Positions 19,353-29,235 of a stretch of 64,000 bases of DNA are shown here, in pieces. The translations under genes were made by a program, and so were the position numbers. Source of the DNA: Terriglobia bacterium (GTDB lineage Bacteria; Acidobacteriota; Terriglobia; Bryobacterales; Bryobacteraceae); assembly GCA_020073265.1 (NCBI GenBank), contig JAIQFN010000014.1, positions 45,778 to 109,777 of the forward strand, given 5' to 3'. Position 1 is the stretch's first letter. The number at the start of each line of letters is the position of its first letter. Under the pieces are notes generated by a model. That model was not told the DNA's origin and did no database searches. It saw only the letters and a program-made list of their open reading frames with translations.

Positions 19353-19381
19353 ATTATATACCCTTCTTCGGGCGGCTGGAA
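19353..19381 (-). promoter_or_regulatory. Possible promoter of the molybdenum hydroxylase operon
   Basis: On the minus strand, TTCCAG (19376-19381), a 17-base spacer, and TATAAT (19353-19358), about 140 bases before the first start codon. The -10 is perfect and the -35 weak. The rest of the 189-base gap shows nothing else I can name. Confidence 0.35.
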
Positions 19382-19399
19382 GCCTTAACTGGGCTAGAA

Positions 19400-19810
19400 C
19401 TATTTCGGGCTGGCGGGATCCAGCAAGGCAGGCTCCTCCACGGTCACCCACCAATCCAGGTTAGTCGAATCGATGATCAGGTAAGAAAAATGCGGCTCCA
19501 CGGAGACATAGGTGACATCCTGCCCGGCGCCACGCTGGTCCACGGCGGTAGTCAGTTCGCGCCCGCTCACCGCGCTATTTACCGTGACATGAAACGTCCC
19601 TGGGCCGGGGGACTTCTGGTTTTCCGTTCGCCAGCGAATGCGCACCAGGTTGTAACCGATCTCGAAAGATTCGGTTTGGGTATTTCCGCCATGGCCGGAC
19701 CAGGAACCAACCCGCTGCCATTTCGCGATAGGCTGCTTGCTTTGGGCCTGGCGCGCCGGCCGGCAGGCGCTGGTCATCAGGGCGGCAGCCATCAGCAAGG
19801 TAATCCGCAT
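19400..19810 (-). CDS. Hypothetical lipoprotein
   Basis: A 136-residue protein starting MRITLLMAAALMTSACRPA: basic start, hydrophobic core and a lipobox-like TSAC at Cys16, so probably a lipoprotein. The frame continues 90 bases upstream without a signal, which is why I use this internal ATG. The mature part is a small beta-rich domain (SFEIGYNLVRIRWRTEN, FHVTVNSAVSG, YVSVEPHFSYLIIDSTNLDWWVTVEEP) of unknown function. It is divergent from the FAD oxidoreductase. Confidence 0.7.
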   Translation of the reverse strand: MRITLLMAAALMTSACRPARQAQSKQPIAKWQRVGSWSGHGGNTQTESFEIGYNLVRIRWRTENQKSPGPGTFHVTVNSAVSGRELTTAVDQRGAGQDVTYVSVEPHFSYLIIDSTNLDWWVTVEEPALLDPASPK

Positions 19811-19905
19811 CGTCCGAAGGCAATTATGTCGCCCAGCCGGCACTGCTGGCAACCAAGTCCGGGCGCGCGACTCAATGCGAAGATAGAAGTCCGGGACCAA
19901 GACGC

Positions 19906-21063
19906 TTGAAGTCAGCCGACGTCATCATCATCGGCAGCGGGATTGTCGGATCGAGCATCGCTTATCATCTGACCGAAGCCGGATGCCGCAACGTAATCGT
20001 GCTGGAGCGGGAGGCGCATCAAGGCAAAGGCTCGACCGGAAAAAGCATGGGCGGCGTGCGGGCCCAGTTCGCGACACCCGTCAATATTCAGATGTCGCTC
20101 TACTCCATTCCATTCTTCAGCCGGTTCGAGGAAGTTGTGGGCTTTCCGTCCGGCTACAAGCCGCAAGGCTACCTGTTCGTCGCTACCGAAGAACGGCACA
20201 TGGCGTATCTGCGGGCGAACTATCAGCGCCAGGTGGAGCTGGGTCTAAAATCGGTTGCGCTCGTGAAGCCCGAGGATGTGACGCGCCTGGCTCCCGAGAT
20301 CCGGTCGGACGACATCATCGGAGGGAGTTTTTGTTCCACTGACGGGTTCGTCGATCCGCATAGCGTCATGACCGGTTTCATGGAGCGCGCGGTGGAGCGC
20401 GGCGTCGAGCTGCTGCGCGAGACCGAGGCCACCGGAATCAGTCGCGACGGCCAGGGCGTCTGCGGAGTGGAAACGGCGCAAGGGTTCGTCCCGGGCCGCG
20501 TGGTGGTGAATGCCGCCGGACCCTGGGCTGGTTTGCTGGCCAGGTGCGCGGGTGTCGATCTGCCCATCGAGCCGCTGCGCCGGATGCTGGTTCCCACCGA
20601 GCCGTTCGACAAAGTCTCCCAAAAATCGCCGATGGTGGTGGATTTGACCACCGGCTTTCACTATCGGCCCGAGGGTCGCGGGATTCTGATGGCCTGGCAG
20701 GATCCGGATGAGACGCCCGGATTCAAGACCAATTTCGATCCGGCGTTTATCGAAAAGATTCTCTCGCGCGGCGTGAAACGCCTGCCGTGCCTGGAAGAGG
20801 CGGAGGTGAATCCGCGGCGCGCCTGGGCGGGGCTGTACGCGATGACGCCCGATCATCACTCGGTGCTCGGAGGCGTGCCGGATCTTCCGGGGTTCTTCGT
20901 AGCCAACGGATTCAGCGGGCACGGCGTCATGCATTCGCCGGCCACCGGGCGGATTCTGGCGGACTTGATTCTGAAGGGATCGACCGACATTGTTGAAGCG
21001 CCGCTACTAGGCTTCGATCGCTTTGCCAAAGGCCGGCTGCTGGAAGAAACCGCCGTGCTCTAA
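19906..21063 (+). CDS. FAD-dependent amino-acid/sarcosine-oxidase-like oxidoreductase (DAO family)
   Basis: A 385-residue DAO-family flavoprotein. The Rossmann FAD motif is at the N-terminus (VIIIGSGIVGSSIAYHL). STGKSMGGVRAQFATPVNI resembles the glycine/sarcosine/dimethylglycine oxidase group, and the C-terminal flavin contact is NGFSGHGVMHSPATGR. Likely substrates are secondary or cyclic amines or amino acids such as sarcosine or proline; the exact one cannot be deduced. TTG 19906 is the only start that includes the whole FAD motif, with a weak GGGACC upstream. Soluble, with no partner subunits next to it. Confidence 0.88.
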   Translation: MKSADVIIIGSGIVGSSIAYHLTEAGCRNVIVLEREAHQGKGSTGKSMGGVRAQFATPVNIQMSLYSIPFFSRFEEVVGFPSGYKPQGYLFVATEERHMAYLRANYQRQVELGLKSVALVKPEDVTRLAPEIRSDDIIGGSFCSTDGFVDPHSVMTGFMERAVERGVELLRETEATGISRDGQGVCGVETAQGFVPGRVVVNAAGPWAGLLARCAGVDLPIEPLRRMLVPTEPFDKVSQKSPMVVDLTTGFHYRPEGRGILMAWQDPDETPGFKTNFDPAFIEKILSRGVKRLPCLEEAEVNPRRAWAGLYAMTPDHHSVLGGVPDLPGFFVANGFSGHGVMHSPATGRILADLILKGSTDIVEAPLLGFDRFAKGRLLEETAVL

Positions 21064-21140
21064 TGTGTGATTGTGGCGCACGCACTCGTGCGTGCCGCGT
21101 TCACACTGGTGTGAACGCAAGCTGGAAGGAGAAAGCTCGT

Positions 21141-24100
21141 ATGACCCGTCGCGGCTTGGCTTTAGTGTTCCTGCTTTCGTACGTCGCTCCTCTCAGCGCG
21201 CAGCGCGGCGGTCCCCCCGTGGAGAGCTTTCGCTTCCGCTTCATGGGACCCGCGGTCGGCAATCGAATCTCGGCGATCGCCGGAATCCCGGGCGATCCCA
21301 GCACCTACTACGCCGGCGCGGCTTCGGGCGGCGTCTGGAAATCCACCGACGGCGGCGAGCGTTGGACCCCCATCTTCGACAGCCAGCCGGTGCAGGCCAT
21401 CGGCGCGCTCGCGGTGGCGCCATCGGACCACAAGATCGTGTGGGCGGGAACTGGGGAAGCTTGGGCGATTCGCGACGTGGACATGATGGGCGACGGAATC
21501 TACAAGTCCATCGACGCCGGGAAAACCTGGACGCACATGGGCCTGGTGGAGACCGGCCGCATCGGGCGCATCGTCATCCATCCGAAAGATCCCAACATTG
21601 TTTTCGCCTGCGCGCTCGGCCGCCTCACCGGCCCGCAGCAGGAACGCGGCGTCTACCGCTCCACCGATGGCGGCAAGAACTGGGACCGCGTGCTGTTTGC
21701 CGACGCCAACACCGGCTGCTCGGGCTTGGTGATGGACCCGCACAATCCGGCCGTGCTGTTCGCCGGAATGTGGCAGGCCGAGATGCACAGCTACGCGATG
21801 TTCAGCGGCGGCCCCGGAAGCGGGGTGTACGTTTCGCGCGACGGCGGTTCCACCTGGAAACGCCTGGAGGGTCACGGGCTGCCGCACTCGCCGGTGGGCA
21901 AGATCGATGTGGCCGTCGCTCCCACCAACTGGAGCCGCGTCTACGCGCTCATTCAGACCGCCGACCAGGGATCCGTGTGGCGCTCCGATGACGGCGGCGA
22001 CAACTGGACGGCCGCGAGTTGGGATCGCTCTCTGATCGGGCGCGCCGGCTACTACATCCATCTCACGGTTTCGCCCTCCAACGATGACGAAGTGCTGGTG
22101 GCCAACAGCAGCTTTCACCTGTCCGCGGACGGCGGCAAGACATTCAAGACGGTCCCCTGGGGCGGCGACACGCACGACATCTGGGTGGATCCGATTAACG
22201 CCGATCGCATCCTGGTGTCGGACGACGGCGGGCTGTACATGACCACGGACCACGGCAAAACCGGCAAGCGCATCACGCTGCCTATCGGCCAGATGTATCA
22301 CGTGGCTGTCGACAACGACGTGCCGTATCACATCTACGGCAACATGCAGGACGATAGCACCATGCGCGGCGCTAGCAACACGCCGGAAGCCGGAGGACAG
22401 GGCGTTGGACTCGAAACCGGCGTCGGCCGCGGCATCCGGCCGGGGCCTTGGGACCACAACCTGGGAGGCTGCGAATCCGGCTTCACTCTTCCGGACGTCA
22501 CCGACACCAACATCGTCTGGGCCACCTGCTACGGCGATGAAGTGACGCGCTACGACGCGCGAACCAAGATGGCCCACTCAGTGAGCCCGTGGCTGCATAC
22601 GCTCGACTCGGCGCCCAACGAGGCCAAGTATCGCTGTCACTGGACTCCACCGCTGGCGGTCGATCCGTTCGACCACAACACGGTCTATTTCGGCTGCCAG
22701 GTGATTTTCAAAACTTCGAACGCGGGCAATAGCTGGAGCGTGATCAGTCCGGATCTGTCGACGCAGGACCCGAGCCGCATCGTGTCTTCGGGCGGCATCG
22801 TGGGCGACAATCTCGGCCAGTTCTATGGCGAAGTGGTTTTTTCCATCGCGCCGTCGGAGATCCAGAAAGGTTTGATTTGGGCCGGGACCAACGACGGCAA
22901 GGTCTGGTACACGCGCGATGCGGGCGCGCATTGGAACGACGTCACCAGAAACATAACCGGGATGCCCGCCTGGGGCACCATTTCGAAAATTGAGCCGTCG
23001 CACTTCGATGCCGGCACCGCGTACATCGCGGTCGATTTGCACTTGATGGACAATCGCGATCCGTTCCTGTACAAGACCACTGACTTCGGAGCCACCTGGA
23101 CCAGGATCAGCGGCAATCTGCCGAAGGGCGCGCTCGGCTACGCGCGGGTGATCGCCGAGAATCCGAACCGGAAAGGCATGCTGTTCGCCGGCACTGGAAA
23201 CGCGCTCTACTATTCGATCAACGACGGCGGCGAGTGGAAGCAGCTCCAGGACGGGCTGCCGGCCGCTCCGGTTTCCTGGATCGTGGTGCAGAAGAACTAT
23301 CACGACCTGGTTGTTTCCACCTATGGCCGCGGCTTCTTCATTCTGGAGGACCTGACGCCGCTCGAGCAGGCTGCGGCCGGCGCGCCCGTGCGATTGATCG
23401 CGCCCCGGCCCGCGTACCGGCTGACGCGCGGCGCGCGCGGTGTGTTGAACTACTCGCTCGAGCAGGCGTCGAAGAACCCCGCCGAGATCGCGATCCTCGA
23501 TTCGTCGGGCGGCGTAATCCGCGAGCTTCGCAATCTTCCGGGGAAGGCTGGACTGAATCGCGTGGTTTGGGACCTGCGTCACGAAGCGCCGCGGCGGGTC
23601 GCGCTGCGCACCACTCCGGCGGAAAATCCGCACATCTGGAACGAACCGCGCTTCGAGAAAGCCGACACGCGGCCGGTAACGCACTGGGGACTCGAGCAGG
23701 CCGAGGTGGGACCGATCGCCGCGCCAGGCAGGTACACGGTCCGGCTCGCGGTGGATGGTCAGACGTACACGCAGCCGCTCGAGATCCTGCGGCCGCCCGA
23801 TAGTCACGGAACCGAGGCTGACATCCAGGCGTCCGTGCGTTTGCAGTTGCGCGTCGCCAACAACATCAACACCGTGGCGGACATGACCGATCAGATCGAG
23901 TGGATGCGAAAGCAGCTCGAAGGTGATCACAAAAAGGTCGCGGGACAAACCGAGCTGCTGAAGAAGGTGGAAGGCATCGATCAGAAACTGCAGGATGTCG
24001 AGTTCAAGCTGATCTCGCGCAACGACGCGCTCAGCGACGACAAATATTTCATCTCGCAGTTCAAGCTGTATATGAATCTGATCTGGCTCAGCGGGGAGAT

Positions 24101-24368
24101 CGGGACTGGCGCGGGCGACGTGGCCGGCAGCGGAGACTATGGGCCGACGGAGACATCCATCGGACTGGTGCTGGGTTTGGAGAAGGAGCTCCAAGCGGTA
24201 CAGGCCGAGTACAAGAACCTGATGGAGCGCGATGTTCCGGCGTACAACCGCTCGATCGCCGGAAGCGCGCTCACCGAGCTGAAGACCACGGGCGCTCCTC
24301 CGCCGCCGCAGCCGGCCGGGCGCGAGAACGCCCAGGATCCCGATGATGATTCGGACGATCAGTTTTGA
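21141..24368 (+). CDS. Secreted VPS10/sortilin-like Asp-box beta-propeller protein
   Basis: A 1075-residue exported protein. The signal peptide is MTRRGLALVFLLSYVAPLSAQ. At least eight Asp-box turns of the form S/T-X-D-X-G-X-X-W recur through residues 60-720 (for example KSTDGGERW, RSTDGGKNW, VSRDGGSTW, RSDDGGDNW, YTRDAGAHW), typical of a VPS10/BNR ten-bladed propeller. The C-terminal third has an Ig-like or FlgD-like segment (IAILDSSGGVIRELRNLPGKAG) and a helical region, and ends in an acidic tail. I start at ATG 21141, which has AAGGAGA before it, not at the upstream frame-open codon. Likely periplasmic or surface-bound; the substrate is unknown. Such proteins are abundant in Acidobacteriota and are often misnamed glycosyl hydrolases. 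Confidence 0.9.
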   Translation: MTRRGLALVFLLSYVAPLSAQRGGPPVESFRFRFMGPAVGNRISAIAGIPGDPSTYYAGAASGGVWKSTDGGERWTPIFDSQPVQAIGALAVAPSDHKIVWAGTGEAWAIRDVDMMGDGIYKSIDAGKTWTHMGLVETGRIGRIVIHPKDPNIVFACALGRLTGPQQERGVYRSTDGGKNWDRVLFADANTGCSGLVMDPHNPAVLFAGMWQAEMHSYAMFSGGPGSGVYVSRDGGSTWKRLEGHGLPHSPVGKIDVAVAPTNWSRVYALIQTADQGSVWRSDDGGDNWTAASWDRSLIGRAGYYIHLTVSPSNDDEVLVANSSFHLSADGGKTFKTVPWGGDTHDIWVDPINADRILVSDDGGLYMTTDHGKTGKRITLPIGQMYHVAVDNDVPYHIYGNMQDDSTMRGASNTPEAGGQGVGLETGVGRGIRPGPWDHNLGGCESGFTLPDVTDTNIVWATCYGDEVTRYDARTKMAHSVSPWLHTLDSAPNEAKYRCHWTPPLAVDPFDHNTVYFGCQVIFKTSNAGNSWSVISPDLSTQDPSRIVSSGGIVGDNLGQFYGEVVFSIAPSEIQKGLIWAGTNDGKVWYTRDAGAHWNDVTRNITGMPAWGTISKIEPSHFDAGTAYIAVDLHLMDNRDPFLYKTTDFGATWTRISGNLPKGALGYARVIAENPNRKGMLFAGTGNALYYSINDGGEWKQLQDGLPAAPVSWIVVQKNYHDLVVSTYGRGFFILEDLTPLEQAAAGAPVRLIAPRPAYRLTRGARGVLNYSLEQASKNPAEIAILDSSGGVIRELRNLPGKAGLNRVVWDLRHEAPRRVALRTTPAENPHIWNEPRFEKADTRPVTHWGLEQAEVGPIAAPGRYTVRLAVDGQTYTQPLEILRPPDSHGTEADIQASVRLQLRVANNINTVADMTDQIEWMRKQLEGDHKKVAGQTELLKKVEGIDQKLQDVEFKLISRNDALSDDKYFISQFKLYMNLIWLSGEIGTGAGDVAGSGDYGPTETSIGLVLGLEKELQAVQAEYKNLMERDVPAYNRSIAGSALTELKTTGAPPPPQPAGRENAQDPDDDSDDQF

Positions 24369-24374
24369 GGTTGG

Positions 24375-25337
24375 TCAGCGCTGCGCCCAGTAGCGGTCGC
24401 GCGCCTGCACCACCAGGCCCTTGAGCTTGGTATTCAGTTGCAGCGTGCGAAATTCGGACACGCGGACAGGCTGATCCGAGACGAAGCCCAGGCTGTACTG
24501 GCTGCGCAATTCCTGCTCGATGAGCGAGAAGACGGTTTCAATGCTCTGCTTTTTCGACACCTCGAAGAAGCTCCCGCCAGTTTCTTTCGCCAGCCGCTCC
24601 AGCACTCGCCGGCCGTTCGGTTCTCCCAGCGAGAAATCGTAGGCGCCCGGATCGGAGAACAGGATGGAGAACACCAGCGTGTCGGCGCGTTGGGCGGCTT
24701 CGATCGCGTCGCTGAGCGTGCGGTCGCTGCCCGTGTCGACTCCGTCGGTCAGAATGATCAGCGCCTTGCGGTTGCGCTGGCTCATCATGATTTCGCGCGA
24801 GGCCTGGAACACCGCGTCGTACAGCAGCGTGCCGCCGCCGCGCTGCAAGGCCAGCTCGTTCCGTGTCGGCGTGTCGACGTAAGCGAGTTTGTCCTCCAGT
24901 TGGCTGCGCGACGACGTCAACGCCTGGCGCAGCATAACCGCCATGTCGAATTGCATGAGGAACACCTGGTCGGTGTTCTCCCGCAGGACCCTATCCAGGA
25001 AGTGGAAGCTCGCGGACCGCTCCGCATCCAGGAGCCGGTGCTGGCTCATGCTGGTGTCCACCATGAGGCCCAGCGTCAACGGAAGATTGGTTTCTCTCGA
25101 AAAATACCGGATGGTCTGCGGCCGCGCATTTTCCAGAATGGTGAAGTCGTTCTTGCTCAGGCCGCTGATGATTTCGCCTTTCTTGGTCCGCACCACTGCC
25201 AGCAGGTTGACCACTTTGATTTCGGTCGAGAAGGTCGCATCATCCTGCCCGCGCAGCCGGGAGCTGGCGCACAGCAGGGCAGCGGTGGAAGACAGTAACT
25301 GGCGGCGGGAAAAGCGCGCTCGCATGGGCTTCGCCAT
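24375..25337 (-). CDS. VWFA-related Acidobacterial domain protein
   Basis: An exported von Willebrand A-type protein of about 320 residues. The MIDAS metal site is DTSMS in LGLMVDTSMSQHRLL, and the second part is LIILTDGVDTGSD. EIKVVNLLAVVRTKKGEIISGLSKNDFTILEN just after the signal is the hallmark of the TIGR03436 acidobacterial family. The N-terminus has RFSRRQLLSSTAALLCASS, a signal peptide with an RR pair that could be Tat. Three in-frame ATGs (25346, 25337, 25325) are possible; I use the middle one. Function of the family is unknown. Confidence 0.88.
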   Translation of the reverse strand: MAKPMRARFSRRQLLSSTAALLCASSRLRGQDDATFSTEIKVVNLLAVVRTKKGEIISGLSKNDFTILENARPQTIRYFSRETNLPLTLGLMVDTSMSQHRLLDAERSASFHFLDRVLRENTDQVFLMQFDMAVMLRQALTSSRSQLEDKLAYVDTPTRNELALQRGGGTLLYDAVFQASREIMMSQRNRKALIILTDGVDTGSDRTLSDAIEAAQRADTLVFSILFSDPGAYDFSLGEPNGRRVLERLAKETGGSFFEVSKKQSIETVFSLIEQELRSQYSLGFVSDQPVRVSEFRTLQLNTKLKGLVVQARDRYWAQR

Positions 25338-25496
25338 TTCCAACATAGCGCTAATGACGGCTGGTGGCTGTGCCACGTTGCATCCGCTGGAAGCCAAGTT
25401 AAGATGTGAGCAGGGGCGCACAGGCTGCTTGCGCTCTTCCCGCTGGGTGAAGGAAAATATGACGATCGTCGCCGGAGTTTTCCCAAGGAGGAAAAA

Positions 25497-26741
25497 ATGC
25501 TTCGACTCGCGCTGAGAATGTCGAGCCTTACCCTGTTACTGGCCGCGCTGGCGGCCGCGCAGTCCGATCTGCCGATAGCCAAGCCGGAAACGGTCGGCAT
25601 GTCGTCCAAACGGCTGGAACGCATCCACGCCTTTATCCAGGATTACATCGACACCAACCAGATCGCCGGCGCCGTCACGCTGGTGGCGCGCAAAGGCAAG
25701 ATCGTTCACTTCGAGGCGCAGGGCTGGCGCTACAAGGAAGAGAATGCGCCGATGGACAAGGACACCATCTTCTCGCTGATGTCGATGACCAAGCCGTTCG
25801 TATCCACCGCGCTGATGATGCTGTGGGAAGACGGCAAGTTCATGCTGGACGATCCGATCTCCAAGTGGCTGCCCTCCTACGCCAACAAGCAGGTGCGGGA
25901 CCAGGTGACCGGCCAGCGAGTCCCGGCGGCGCATCCGGTCACGGTGCGGAACATCCTGACCCACACCTCCGGGCTGTCGCTCGAACCGGGGCCGCGTCCC
26001 AAGACGCTGCTCGAAGAAATCGAAAAATCCGCGCCGCGCCCGCTGGCGTTCCAGCCGGGCGAACGCTGGCAGTACGGCTCCTCCACCGACTTCGTGGCCG
26101 CGCTGGTCGAAAAAATCTCCGGGATGACCGTGGACGAGTTCCTGCGCCAGCGCATCTTCGAACCGCTGGGCATTCGCGATACCTACTACAACATTCCCCA
26201 GGAAAAGGTGAATCGCGTGGCGGCGGTCTACCGGCCCGATAAAGACGGGAAGATCGCGCTGCTGCGCAAGCCGGTGTATCACGAGCCGACCACCTACTTC
26301 CCCGGCGTGGCCGGATTGAACGGAACCGCGGCCGACTACTTCCGCTTCTCGCAGATGGTTTTGAACGGCGGCGAATACGAAGGACACCGCCTGCTCGGGC
26401 GCATGACCGTCGACATGATGATCAGCAACCAGATCGGAGCGGGCAAGCCGATTTATATCCGGGGCGGCGGCTATGGGTTCGGGCTGGGTTTCGCGGTGCT
26501 CACCGATCCCTCCAAGTCGCCCGACGCTCTCTCTCCGGGCACCTTCACCTGGGGCGGAGCGGATGGAACCTTGTTCTGGATCGATCCGGTGGAGGAGCTG
26601 ATCGGGATCATGATGGTCCAGATCAATCCGTACAGCCATTTCAATATCCGTCCGCTGTATTCGGTGGTGGTGTCGCAGGCGGTGGTCGACAGCCTGGCCG
26701 GCCAGAAGCCGAAAGTAATCGGCTACGACACACCGCACTAG
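25497..26741 (+). CDS. Exported serine hydrolase (class C beta-lactamase family)
   Basis: A 414-residue penicillin-binding-protein-like hydrolase. The signal peptide is MLRLALRMSSLTLLLAALAA. The catalytic SXXK motif is SMTK at residues 97-100. The second-motif Tyr is in WQYGSSTDF (near 193), and the KTG-equivalent is the WGGADG loop (near 351). This set fits esterase, carboxypeptidase or D-aminopeptidase-type members rather than true beta-lactamases. AAGGAGGAAAAA just before the ATG is a strong ribosome site. Single gene, convergent with cheB. Confidence 0.9.
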   Translation: MLRLALRMSSLTLLLAALAAAQSDLPIAKPETVGMSSKRLERIHAFIQDYIDTNQIAGAVTLVARKGKIVHFEAQGWRYKEENAPMDKDTIFSLMSMTKPFVSTALMMLWEDGKFMLDDPISKWLPSYANKQVRDQVTGQRVPAAHPVTVRNILTHTSGLSLEPGPRPKTLLEEIEKSAPRPLAFQPGERWQYGSSTDFVAALVEKISGMTVDEFLRQRIFEPLGIRDTYYNIPQEKVNRVAAVYRPDKDGKIALLRKPVYHEPTTYFPGVAGLNGTAADYFRFSQMVLNGGEYEGHRLLGRMTVDMMISNQIGAGKPIYIRGGGYGFGLGFAVLTDPSKSPDALSPGTFTWGGADGTLFWIDPVEELIGIMMVQINPYSHFNIRPLYSVVVSQAVVDSLAGQKPKVIGYDTPH

Positions 26742-26756
26742 AGCGCGGACCGGAGC

Positions 26757-27812
26757 TCAGGCTCGCTGAAGATTCGCGGCCAGGCGCAGCGCCGCGGCTG
26801 GAATATCGCGGAGCGGAAGGATCTCGTCAGCCGCTCCCAGGGCAATGGCTTCGCGCGGCATGCCGAACACCACACAACTGGCTTCGTCCTGCGCGATGGT
26901 CCGAGCCCCGGCGTGTTGCATTTCGAGCAGCCCGCGCGCGCCATCGGCGCCCATGCCGGTCAAGATAACACCCACCGCGTTGCCGCCGATATGCTTGGCG
27001 CAGGAATGGAACAGCACGTCCACCGAGGGCCGGTGGCGATTCACCGGCTCGCCGCTGAACACGCGCACCCGATACTCGGCGCCGCTGCGGAAGGCTTCCA
27101 CGTGGTAATTGCCCGCCGCCACCAGCGCATGTCCCGGCAGGATGCGATCGCCGTCTTCGGCCTCCTTGACGCGCACGCTGCACAGCGAGTCCAGACGTTC
27201 GGCGAAAGAACGCGTAAACTTCTCCGGCATGTGCTGCACAATCACGATACCCGGCGAATCCGCCGGCAGGGGTTCCAGAAACTCGCGCAATGCTTCGGTG
27301 CCTCCGGTGGAAGCCCCCACCGCGATCACCTGGTGCGTGCTCCTGGCCAGGGCCGCCGATGCCAGCGGCTTCTGTACCCGGGGCGTGGCGAGTTCACGAG
27401 GGCGCTTCACCCGCGCGCCAGCCGCGGCTTTCACCTTTTCCACGATTTCGCCGGCCAGTTGAACGGTGCCCTCCGCCACGTCCACCTTGGGTTTGGTGAC
27501 GAAGTCCACCGCGCCGAGTTCCAGAGCCCGCAGCGTGGTGTCCTGGCCGCGTTCGGTGAGCGAGGAGATCATCACCACCGGCATGGGATGCGCACGCATC
27601 AGTTTTTCGAGAAACGTCAGGCCGTCCATGCGCGGCATTTCGACGTCCAGAGTCAGCACGTCCGGCTGCAGGCGCAGCACCTTCTCGCGCGCCACCAGCG
27701 GATCCGAGGCGGTGCCCACCACCTCGATCGCGGGGTCGCGCGAAAGGATCTCGGTTAGCAGTTGGCGGACCACCGCCGAATCGTCGACTATCAGCACCTT
27801 GGTTTTCATCAT
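26757..27812 (-). CDS. cheB: Chemotaxis protein-glutamate methylesterase CheB
   Basis: CheB removes methyl groups from receptors when phosphorylated by CheA. The receiver domain starts [15 protein letters not shown], with its phospho-acceptor in [12 protein letters not shown]. The methylesterase domain has the catalytic serine in GASTGG, histidine in [17 protein letters not shown], and aspartate in [10 protein letters not shown]. The start ATG overlaps the cheD stop as TGATG, so they are translationally coupled. Last gene of the nine-gene chemotaxis operon. Confidence 0.96.
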   Translation of the reverse strand: MMKTKVLIVDDSAVVRQLLTEILSRDPAIEVVGTASDPLVAREKVLRLQPDVLTLDVEMPRMDGLTFLEKLMRAHPMPVVMISSLTERGQDTTLRALELGAVDFVTKPKVDVAEGTVQLAGEIVEKVKAAAGARVKRPRELATPRVQKPLASAALARSTHQVIAVGASTGGTEALREFLEPLPADSPGIVIVQHMPEKFTRSFAERLDSLCSVRVKEAEDGDRILPGHALVAAGNYHVEAFRSGAEYRVRVFSGEPVNRHRPSVDVLFHSCAKHIGGNAVGVILTGMGADGARGLLEMQHAGARTIAQDEASCVVFGMPREAIALGAADEILPLRDIPAAALRLAANLQRA

Positions 27813-28378
27813 TCGTTCTTCGGCGCCGTCAGCAGCTCGGCGCCCCCTTCGAACCAACTCCAGCGCCGGGCCAACGCCGCGCCACAATGCTCCTTCTCGA
27901 TGGCCGCCACGCGGCGTGTCTCGGCGTCGGGAAGCGCGCGCGCCAGCACTCTTCCGCTAGCGGTGAACATCCGGACTTTCAGCGGCTGCCGCCCTCCCAA
28001 GCGCTCGGCCAGCAGGGGAATTTCCTGGCCGGCCAGAAACTCGCGAATGAACAGCTCATTGGCGCGCGAAACGTTCAGCCGCATTTCCCCCAGCGTCAGC
28101 ACGTTGGCGGCTCCGAATACTTTGGCCCGCAAATTAGCGCGGGAGGCGCCTAGCTTCAGGATCCGCCGAATGAGCTCCTGCATGGCAGGCACTCCGTAGC
28201 GGGTCGGCATGGGATCGTCGTGACAGGCCTCGGGCAGCAGAAAGTGATTCATCCCGCCCAACTGGCGGACTGGATCGTAAAGACAAGCCGCGATACAGGA
28301 TCCCAGCACGGTCTCCACGATGGCCGGCTCGCGGCTGGCGTACAACTCGCCGATGTGAATCACCACTCGCTCTCTCAC
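27809..28378 (-). CDS. cheD: Chemoreceptor glutamine deamidase CheD
   Basis: CheD deamidates receptor glutamines and can bind CheC-type phosphatases. The catalytic cysteine is in [15 protein letters not shown], the histidine in GGMNHFLLP, and the threonine region in [16 protein letters not shown]. The frame is open 63 bases further, but I use the GTG at 28378: it overlaps the cheR stop as GTGA, and [15 protein letters not shown] is where the family begins. About 189 residues. No cheC is present in the window. Confidence 0.93.
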   Translation of the reverse strand: MRERVVIHIGELYASREPAIVETVLGSCIAACLYDPVRQLGGMNHFLLPEACHDDPMPTRYGVPAMQELIRRILKLGASRANLRAKVFGAANVLTLGEMRLNVSRANELFIREFLAGQEIPLLAERLGGRQPLKVRMFTASGRVLARALPDAETRRVAAIEKEHCGAALARRWSWFEGGAELLTAPKNE

Positions 28379-29232
28379 CGCGCTCCGTCGCGCAAACGAT
28401 AGATGGTGCTCTGCACCAGTTCGAGCATCGCGTTGAGCCATTGCAGGTTCTCGGAATGGCCGACCATCAGGTATCCGCTGGGCTTCAGATAACCGGTCAG
28501 GCGCTCGAACAATCTTTGTTGCGTGGCCTGATTGAAGTAGATGATTACGTTCCGGCAGAAAATGGCGTCGAAGCTGGCGCGAATCGGCCAGGCCGGCTCC
28601 ACCAGGTTGATCCTCCGGAAACGGATCATGCTCTTCAGGTCCTCTTTCACCTGAAAAGCGCTGCGATCCAGGTTGCGCAGGAAATGCCGGCGCACCACCG
28701 TTTCCGGAACGCGCTCCAGCCGCTCGCCATCGTAGATCCCTTGCTCGGCCGCGGCCAGCACTTCGGTATCGACGTCCGATGCCAGGATCCGGACGTCCCA
28801 GCTTCGGTCCGTCCCCAGGGCCTCACAAATGGTCATCGCAATCGAGTACGGTTCTTCTCCGGTGGAACAGCCGGCGCTCCAGATACGCAATTTCCTGGAC
28901 TCGCCGGCGGCCGCCCGGGCGCGCGCCTGGGGGATCAGGCGGTCGCGCACAAACTCGAAGTGGTGATTCTCGCGGAAGAAGTCGGTCTTGTTGGTCGTGA
29001 TGCAGTTGATCATTTCCCGGCGCTCGGCGCTGGCGGCCGGCTGCCGGGTCACGTACTGGAAGTATTCGCCGTAGCTTTCGATTCCCAAGCTCCGCAGCCG
29101 CCGGCCCAGCCGGGACTCCACCAGGCTGCGCTTGGAGTCCTTGAGATAGATTCCGGCCTCGTCCAGGATCAAGTCGCGGAAACCGCGGAATTCCGCCACA
29201 CTCAGAGGCGCGATCTCGCCCGCCACCGGCAT
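28375..29232 (-). CDS. cheR: Chemotaxis receptor methyltransferase CheR
   Basis: A 285-residue SAM-dependent methyltransferase that methylates receptor glutamates. The N-terminal helical domain (to about 80) holds the RRLRSLGIESYGEYFQYV segment. The SAM site is IWSAGCSTGEEPYSIAM, and the later core has FDAIFCRNVIIYFNQATQQ. It starts three bases after the receptor gene, whose C-terminus carries a likely CheR docking peptide. It overlaps cheD. Confidence 0.96.
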   Translation of the reverse strand: MPVAGEIAPLSVAEFRGFRDLILDEAGIYLKDSKRSLVESRLGRRLRSLGIESYGEYFQYVTRQPAASAERREMINCITTNKTDFFRENHHFEFVRDRLIPQARARAAAGESRKLRIWSAGCSTGEEPYSIAMTICEALGTDRSWDVRILASDVDTEVLAAAEQGIYDGERLERVPETVVRRHFLRNLDRSAFQVKEDLKSMIRFRRINLVEPAWPIRASFDAIFCRNVIIYFNQATQQRLFERLTGYLKPSGYLMVGHSENLQWLNAMLELVQSTIYRLRDGAR

Positions 29233-29235
29233 CGC